DNA from: Blattabacterium cuenoti | Lineage (GTDB): Bacteria > Bacteroidota > Bacteroidia > Flavobacteriales > Blattabacteriaceae | DNA: 64,000 bases | Assembly (NCBI RefSeq): GCF_014251275.1 | Contig: NZ_CP059183.1 | Span: 1-64,000 of the forward strand | Reading direction: 5' to 3' | Shown: piece after piece, positions 58,603 through 64,000 of the stretch | Layout of the letters: each line of letters opens with the position of its first letter | Numbering within the stretch: the stretch's first letter is position 1 | The notes under the pieces: generated by a model | Database searches by the model: none | Told to the model about the DNA's origin: nothing | The model's input: only the letters and a program-made list of their open reading frames with translations | Program-made: the position numbers and the translations under genes

Positions 58603-59917
58603 TATATAAACGTACTCTGTTGTTTTTATTTAAATACTTATTTGCTACTCTTTTAATATCTTCTGTTGAAATTTTATAATATCTGTTTATATCTGTATTT
58701 ATTAAATTAGTTTCTTTATGATATAAACTATAATGTAAAAGATTTGAAGCAATTCCATTCATTGAATAATTATCAGAAATAAATTTTTTTTCAAAAAAAT
58801 TTTTATGTTTCTTTAATTCATATTGAGTAACTCCTTTTTTCTTTAAAATTTCTATTTCTTTATCTATTGTCTTAACTAATTCATTTAAAGAAACACCAGA
58901 ATTAACAATTCCATATATTATAAAAATACCATAATCTTCCATAGAATCTAGAAAAGATCCTGCATAAGATGCAATTTGTTTAGTGTTTACTACATTTTTT
59001 ATTATTCTAGAACTTTCTCCAGAAGAAAGTATATGATCAATCATTTTCATAATATAAGAATCTTTATCCGTTATTTTAGGAATTCTATATGACAAAAATA
59101 AACCTGGGACTTTTGCATTTTTATCTTTATGAGTAAAAAATATTTCTTTTTTAATTGGATCTTCTACAATGTTATTTTTAATAATTTTATTATTATGTTT
59201 TATAGGTTCAATAGAGAAATATTTTTTTACTAATTCTCTAGCTTCATTAATTTCAAAATCTCCTGTAATAACTAATATAGCATTACTAGGAACATAATAA
59301 GTTTCATAAAATTCTTTATAATCTTTTTCTGTAGCAGAATCTAAATCTTTCTCTAAACCAATAATTGGATATCTATATGGATGTTTTTTAAATAACAAAG
59401 AAGGAATTATTTCTGTCATAGCTATTACATATGGTTGATTTTCTCCTCTTGTTTTTTTTTCTTCTTTTATTACTTTTCTTTGAATTTCTATACTTTCTCT
59501 ATCTATTTTTGCATAAAACATCCTTTCAGATTCTAACCACAACGCCAATGGTAATTTATCTGATGGTAAGACCTCGTAATAACAAGTTTCATCATGGTTA
59601 GTATAAGCATTATTATGTCCTCCATTAGAAGCTATATACTTAAAAAACTCACCTTTTTTTACATTTTTTGTTCCTTCAAACATAAGATGTTCAAAAAAAT
59701 GAGCAAATCCAGTTTTACCAACACTTTCATCTTTACTCCCAACATGGTATAACACTGATACACTAACCAATGGATTAGTATTATCTTTATGCATTATTAC
59801 ATGTAGCCCATTTTTTAACTTTTCTTCTAAAAAATCAATTTTATACAAGTTTTTGGAGTTTAAATAATTAAATGTAATAGTAATCAAGACAAAGAATATA
59901 AATGTTATTTTATTCAT
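58592..59917 (-). CDS. M16-family zinc metallopeptidase, catalytic subunit
   Basis: This peptidase has 441 residues. The inverted zinc motif HFFEH is at residues 73-77 in GFAHFFEHLMFEGT, with the further Glu ligand in the ALWLESERM region. A hydrophobic N terminus (about 4-20) suggests export. It heads an operon with the inactive M16 partner, SufT-like, SPFH and DUF3127 genes. A role in clearing peptides in the periplasm is plausible but unproven. Confidence 0.93.
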   Translation of the reverse strand: MNKITFIFFVLITITFNYLNSKNLYKIDFLEEKLKNGLHVIMHKDNTNPLVSVSVLYHVGSKDESVGKTGFAHFFEHLMFEGTKNVKKGEFFKYIASNGGHNNAYTNHDETCYYEVLPSDKLPLALWLESERMFYAKIDRESIEIQRKVIKEEKKTRGENQPYVIAMTEIIPSLLFKKHPYRYPIIGLEKDLDSATEKDYKEFYETYYVPSNAILVITGDFEINEARELVKKYFSIEPIKHNNKIIKNNIVEDPIKKEIFFTHKDKNAKVPGLFLSYRIPKITDKDSYIMKMIDHILSSGESSRIIKNVVNTKQIASYAGSFLDSMEDYGIFIIYGIVNSGVSLNELVKTIDKEIEILKKKGVTQYELKKHKNFFEKKFISDNYSMNGIASNLLHYSLYHKETNLINTDINRYYKISTEDIKRVANKYLNKNNRVRLYNVP

Positions 59918-60099
59918 TTTTATTCATTCATTTAATTCATTTCATTCATTATAAATATAAATATTTTTAAATATAATAATAATATACAAAAAATATATTT
60001 TTGGAAAATTACAAACTTTTTTTATAAAAAATGAATTTTTTTTATTTTATTTTGTTTTGTTTGCATAGATAATTTATGAGTTTTTATTTATTATTTTAA

Positions 60100-61413
60100 A
60101 TGATTATGAAAAAAATTTTATTTCTTTTTCTTATTATCGTACCTAATTTATTTTATACAATAAAATCCAAAGATATAATAGGAGATGCTACTAATGGAAA
60201 AAAATTATTTAAAGAAAATTGTACAGCATGTCACTCAATAGAATTAGAAAAAACTATGATAGGGCCAGCTTTAAGTGGAATTACAGATAAAAGAGATAGA
60301 ATATGGTTACATAAATGGATAAAAAACAATAAATTATTAAGAAATAGTGGAGATAAAGATGCTATATCTATTTACAAAGAATATAGAAATATAGAAATGA
60401 ATTCTTTTCCAAAATTATCTGAACAAGATATAGATGATATACTTTTTTTTATAAAAAATCCAATACAAATACAAAAAAATATTAATAATAATAAAAATGA
60501 AATAATAAATGAAAATGATGAGGAAAAAAATTTTTTAATTAGATTCGTTATTTTTTGCATTAGTATTTCTTTAATTATTACTACATGGATTTTATATAGA
60601 ATTCAAATATTAATAAAACTTATTAACAAAGAAAAAAAAACTTTCATTTTTTCAAAAATGGATTTTTTAATAAAAATATTACATGAAAAATTTTTCGGTA
60701 ATAAAAAGAAAAGATGGTACATTTTCTCATGTTTTTTAGGTTTTTTTATTTTATTTAACTTATATGAATTATGGATATTTATGATAAAAATAGATGTAAA
60801 TAAAGGATATGAACCTGAACAACCAATTTATTTTTCCCATAAAATTCATTCTGGAATTAACAAAATAGATTGTCAATATTGTCATTCTTCCGCAAAATAT
60901 GGAAAAATTTCGGGAATTCCTTCTACTAATGTTTGTATGAATTGTCACATTACTATAGATAAATATCAGGGAGATTATATAGAAAAAGGAAAAAATAGAG
61001 ATTATTATAATAAAGAAATACAAAAAATTTATTATTCAATTGGATGGGATCCAGAAAATAGGGTATATTCTAAAAAAAATTATCCTATTAAGTGGATTCG
61101 TATTCACAATATGCCTGATTTTGTTTACTTTGATCATTCTCAACACATAATAACTGGTAAAGAACAAATAAAAAAATCAAAAAATGTAAATATTGTTTGT
61201 AATGCGTGTCATGGAGAAGTAGAAAAAATGGATAAAATAAGAATGTCTAATGATTTTACTATGGAATGGTGTGTTACTTGTCATAAAAATACAGAAATAG
61301 ACAAAAACAATCAGTATTATAAAAATTACTTTTTAAATTTTTGCAAAAATAAAGAAAAAAAAACAACAGTTGATATGATAGGTGGAAAAGAATGTGCTAA
61401 ATGCCATTATTGA
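60100..61413 (+). CDS. actA: Alternative complex III multiheme cytochrome c subunit ActA
   Basis: This subunit of the quinol-oxidising alternative complex III has 437 residues. A signal/anchor (about 3-20) is followed by a mono-heme domain with CTACH (41-45), two membrane helices (about 145-165, 210-230) and a multiheme domain with CQYCH, CMNCH, CNACH, CVTCH and CAKCH. That is six CxxCH sites, i.e. one mono-heme plus a pentaheme domain. CcsBA (37.7-41.0 kb) should attach the hemes. actB follows 50 bp downstream. The start is ATG 60100 or 60106. Confidence 0.93.
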   Translation: MIMKKILFLFLIIVPNLFYTIKSKDIIGDATNGKKLFKENCTACHSIELEKTMIGPALSGITDKRDRIWLHKWIKNNKLLRNSGDKDAISIYKEYRNIEMNSFPKLSEQDIDDILFFIKNPIQIQKNINNNKNEIINENDEEKNFLIRFVIFCISISLIITTWILYRIQILIKLINKEKKTFIFSKMDFLIKILHEKFFGNKKKRWYIFSCFLGFFILFNLYELWIFMIKIDVNKGYEPEQPIYFSHKIHSGINKIDCQYCHSSAKYGKISGIPSTNVCMNCHITIDKYQGDYIEKGKNRDYYNKEIQKIYYSIGWDPENRVYSKKNYPIKWIRIHNMPDFVYFDHSQHIITGKEQIKKSKNVNIVCNACHGEVEKMDKIRMSNDFTMEWCVTCHKNTEIDKNNQYYKNYFLNFCKNKEKKTTVDMIGGKECAKCHY

Positions 61414-61463
61414 TATTAATATTATTAAAATGAAAGTATAAAATTGTTTAAAAAACTATTTTT

Positions 61464-64000
61464 ATGGATATGGAGTTATTAAATAAAAAAGAAAAAATAA
61501 TAAATTCAATAAAAAATGTTCTTAATGTAAAAAGTACTAGAAGAGATTTTATAAAATGGATGGGGTATAGTACTGCATCCGTTACTTTAGCAGCTTGTAA
61601 AGGCCCTGTTATAAAATCTATACCTTATGTTACAAAACCAGATGACATAACATTAGGAATTCCTACTTATTATGCAACTACAATGATAGATTCTTTTGAT
61701 ATGAGTTGTGTTTTAGTAAAAACAAGAGAAGGAAGACCTATAAAAATAGAACCTAATTTAAATTCAAAGTATTTTAATACTACATCAGCAAGAATACAAT
61801 CTTCTATATTATCTCTTTATGATGAAGAAAGATTAAAAGATCCTTATTTAAAAGGAAAAAAAAGTAATTGGAAAGAAATAGATAGTTATATAATTAGATA
61901 TTTAAAAAATATAAAACAAGAAAAAAAAGATATCATTTTTTTATCTCACTCAAATACAAGTTACTCTACAAATAAACTAATAAAAAAATTCAAAAAAACA
62001 TATCCTAACACAAAATGGATAACTTACGATGCAATATCTTATTCAAAGTTTTTAGAATCATCAGAAAAAATTTTTGGAATTAGAGGTATCCCATCATTTG
62101 ATTTAAATGAAATTGAATTAATAATATCATTCGATTCTGATTTTTTAGGAGATTGGAGCCCAGAAAATATGGGAAAAAATTATGTAAAAAACAAAAATCC
62201 AAAAGAAACAATGATAAAACATATTCAAATAGAAAGTAATATGACAATTACTGGGGCAAATGCAGATGTTAGGATATCAAAAAAACCTTCAGAAATAAAA
62301 AAAATGTTAATTGAAGTTTATAATAACTTATTTTTTAACATTAAATCTGAAGATAAATATGTTAATACTATAGTAAAATTAATTAATAAAAAAAAATCAA
62401 AAAGTGTAATTTTTTCAGATGGAGATCAAGAATCTTATGATATATCTTTTTTAATTAATAAAAAAATTAAAAGTAAATCTATAAACAAAAAAAATTACAT
62501 TTTTTTAAAAAATAGTAATGATAATGAGTTTGAAATGTTTATTAACAAACTTAACACAAATAATGTAGGGGCTTTATTTTTTTGTAATGTCGATCCAATG
62601 TATAGTCTTCCTGTTAGAATACTAGATAAAATAAAAAAAAATATAAAAAAAATTCCAATAAAAGTTTCATTTACTATTAGTAAAAATGAAACAAGTCAAT
62701 TATCAGACATTATAATTCCTGTTCCACATTGGCTAGAATCCTGGGGGGATACACATCCTTTATCTAACTATTATACATTAATTCAACCTACTATAAATCC
62801 TATTTTTAATACAAGACAATTACAAGATTCTTTAATGACTTGGATAAATGTAAAAGAAAATAATTATTACGAATTTTTAAAAAAAATATGGGAAAAATAT
62901 ATAATTCCTAAATCAAATGTATCATCTTTTAATGAAGCATTATTTTATGGTTTTGTAGAAAAAAATAACAAAAATGAAAATATAAAAAAAAATACAAAAT
63001 TATATCCCATATACAAAAAAAACTATATAAATAATAAAGTAAAAAAAGAAAAATATCTTTCTTTTGAATTAAGATTATATACAAAAATAAGTATGGGAGA
63101 CGGTAGTCAATATAACAATCCATGGTTGCAAGAACTACCAGATCCTATTACTAGAACTACATGGGATAATTATTTGACAATGTCTTTTTTAGATGCAGAA
63201 AAAACTGGAATTAAAAATTGGAATTCTATTAATGGATCTTTGAAGGGTAATTGTGTAAATTTGATAAAAAATAAAAAATTAATTATTAAGGATTTACCAG
63301 TATTTATACAACCTGGCCAAGCATTAGGATCTATTGGATTAGCTTTTGGATATGGACAAAGAATAGGTAAATTATGTAATGGAAAAAATGCATATAAACT
63401 ATACGAAAATTTTAAAATTGTACAAGAAAATATAGAAATACAAAAAACTACTAAAATACATAAATTTGCATGCATTCAACTACAAAATACTACATTAAAA
63501 AGAAATTTAACTAGAGAAACAGATATAAATACTTTTTTAAAAAAACCCAAATCTGTTTGGAATATAGAAGAAAATATTTACACTAATGATAATAAAAATA
63601 ATGTAAAAAAAATTCCATTAGAACAAATTTCTATTTGGGAAAATTTAAAAAAAAAAAACAAAAAAGGACATCATTTTAATTTATCTATAGACTTAAATTC
63701 TTGTATTGGTTGTGGATCTTGTGTAATTGCATGCCATTCTGAAAACAATGTACCTGTTGTAGGAAAAGAAGAAATAATTAATTCTAGAGATATGCATTGG
63801 ATACGTGTAGACAGATATTATTTTACAAACGAAAAAAAAATAAAAAATAATATCAAAAAAGAAAAAAATTATTTTTATAATCCAAAAGTTTCTTTTCAGC
63901 CTGTAATGTGTCAACATTGTGAATATGCACCTTGTGAAACGGTATGTCCAGTAGGTGCTACTACTCATGGGGAACAAGGTCAAAATATGATGACTTATAA
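61464..64000 (+). CDS. actB: Alternative complex III iron-sulphur/molybdopterin-like subunit ActB (3' end outside window)
   Basis: The frame from ATG 61464 is open for 845 codons and leaves the window. A twin-arginine signal (STRRDFIKWMGYSTASVTLAAC, about residues 24-45) predicts Tat export, and the Cys after ALAA-like residues could be a lipobox. The large middle domain is molybdopterin-oxidoreductase-like. At the C-terminal side are cysteine clusters C747xxC750xxC753xxxC757 and C816xxC819xxxxC824xxxC828, which bind Fe-S clusters as in a fused ActB1-ActB2. Cofactor retention in the molybdopterin fold cannot be judged. It follows actA. Confidence 0.93.
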   Translation, partial: MDMELLNKKEKIINSIKNVLNVKSTRRDFIKWMGYSTASVTLAACKGPVIKSIPYVTKPDDITLGIPTYYATTMIDSFDMSCVLVKTREGRPIKIEPNLNSKYFNTTSARIQSSILSLYDEERLKDPYLKGKKSNWKEIDSYIIRYLKNIKQEKKDIIFLSHSNTSYSTNKLIKKFKKTYPNTKWITYDAISYSKFLESSEKIFGIRGIPSFDLNEIELIISFDSDFLGDWSPENMGKNYVKNKNPKETMIKHIQIESNMTITGANADVRISKKPSEIKKMLIEVYNNLFFNIKSEDKYVNTIVKLINKKKSKSVIFSDGDQESYDISFLINKKIKSKSINKKNYIFLKNSNDNEFEMFINKLNTNNVGALFFCNVDPMYSLPVRILDKIKKNIKKIPIKVSFTISKNETSQLSDIIIPVPHWLESWGDTHPLSNYYTLIQPTINPIFNTRQLQDSLMTWINVKENNYYEFLKKIWEKYIIPKSNVSSFNEALFYGFVEKNNKNENIKKNTKLYPIYKKNYINNKVKKEKYLSFELRLYTKISMGDGSQYNNPWLQELPDPITRTTWDNYLTMSFLDAEKTGIKNWNSINGSLKGNCVNLIKNKKLIIKDLPVFIQPGQALGSIGLAFGYGQRIGKLCNGKNAYKLYENFKIVQENIEIQKTTKIHKFACIQLQNTTLKRNLTRETDINTFLKKPKSVWNIEENIYTNDNKNNVKKIPLEQISIWENLKKKNKKGHHFNLSIDLNSCIGCGSCVIACHSENNVPVVGKEEIINSRDMHWIRVDRYYFTNEKKIKNNIKKEKNYFYNPKVSFQPVMCQHCEYAPCETVCPVGATTHGEQGQNMMTY

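Noticed and set aside
62929-63983. Several minus-strand frames opposite actB
   Set aside because: They lie wholly within the open actB frame and show only AT-driven hydrophobic sequence.
1-64000. Mobile elements, CRISPR arrays, prophage genes or large repeats
   Set aside because: None seen: no transposase or integrase motifs, no regularly spaced repeats, no rRNA. Short AT tracts are explained by base composition.

Overview
The window is about 64 kb of very AT-rich DNA, by eye roughly three quarters A+T. It is densely packed with ordinary housekeeping genes. It holds no insertion sequences, prophage genes, CRISPR arrays or rRNA. The proteins are clearly of Bacteroidota/Flavobacteriales type: NusA without a long C-terminal extension, a CcsBA (ResB-CcsA) fusion, alternative complex III (ActA/ActB), a DUF3127 protein, a flavobacterial-type DnaX tail, and almost no Shine-Dalgarno sequences. 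This base composition, with a preserved rod-shape cluster, a TCA branch and many eroded genes, points to an insect endosymbiont. A Blattabacterium-like cockroach or termite symbiont is the best guess. That is inferred from gene content and was not tested by alignment.

Layout. 1-5.7 kb: nusA, infB and aspS (+). 5.7-11.1 kb: ppa, a lipoyl E2, nnr (+), lnt and the tmRNA gene ssrA (-). 11.1-16.7 kb: a minus-strand rod-shape operon, mreB-mreC-mreD-mrdA-rodA. 16.7-20.3 kb: folK, ridA, truA and an MsbA-like ABC exporter (+). 20.3-31.4 kb: a SurA-like isomerase, thiN, mdh, gcvP, tsaD, an Lrp-like regulator, a 7TM-HD phosphohydrolase, three tRNAs (Ser-GCU, Pro-UGG, Arg-UCU) and clpP. 31.5-41.8 kb: a flippase, a badly eroded dUTPase relic, a nucleotidyltransferase, tatA, a lytic transglycosylase, recA, an MBL hydrolase, ccsBA and plsC. 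41.8-51.2 kb: alaS, sucA, sucB, a small membrane protein, an esterase and sucC. 51.2-55.4 kb: a strikingly eroded segment, dnaX-clpC-nth. 55.4-60 kb: DUF3127, SPFH, SufT-like and two M16 peptidases (-). 60-64 kb: actA and the start of actB (+), which runs off the window.

How the genes fit together. sucA/sucB, sucC and mdh serve the TCA cycle. ActA/ActB take electrons onward from quinol. CcsBA attaches the ActA hemes, and TatA belongs to the Tat pathway that the ActB twin-arginine signal would use. MreBCD, PBP2 and RodA, with the lytic transglycosylase and the flippase, build and remodel the wall of a rod-shaped cell.

The most notable signal is a set of decayed DNA-maintenance genes. DnaX has lost its Walker B acidic residues, its Walker A threonine and its SRC arginine finger, and its C-terminal domain lies in another frame across a T10 run. 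ClpC lacks its N domain. The natural ATG of nth is out of frame with the body across an A10 run. The dUTPase has lost its catalytic motifs but keeps motif V. Whether transcriptional slippage rescues the frameshifted genes is the main open question.
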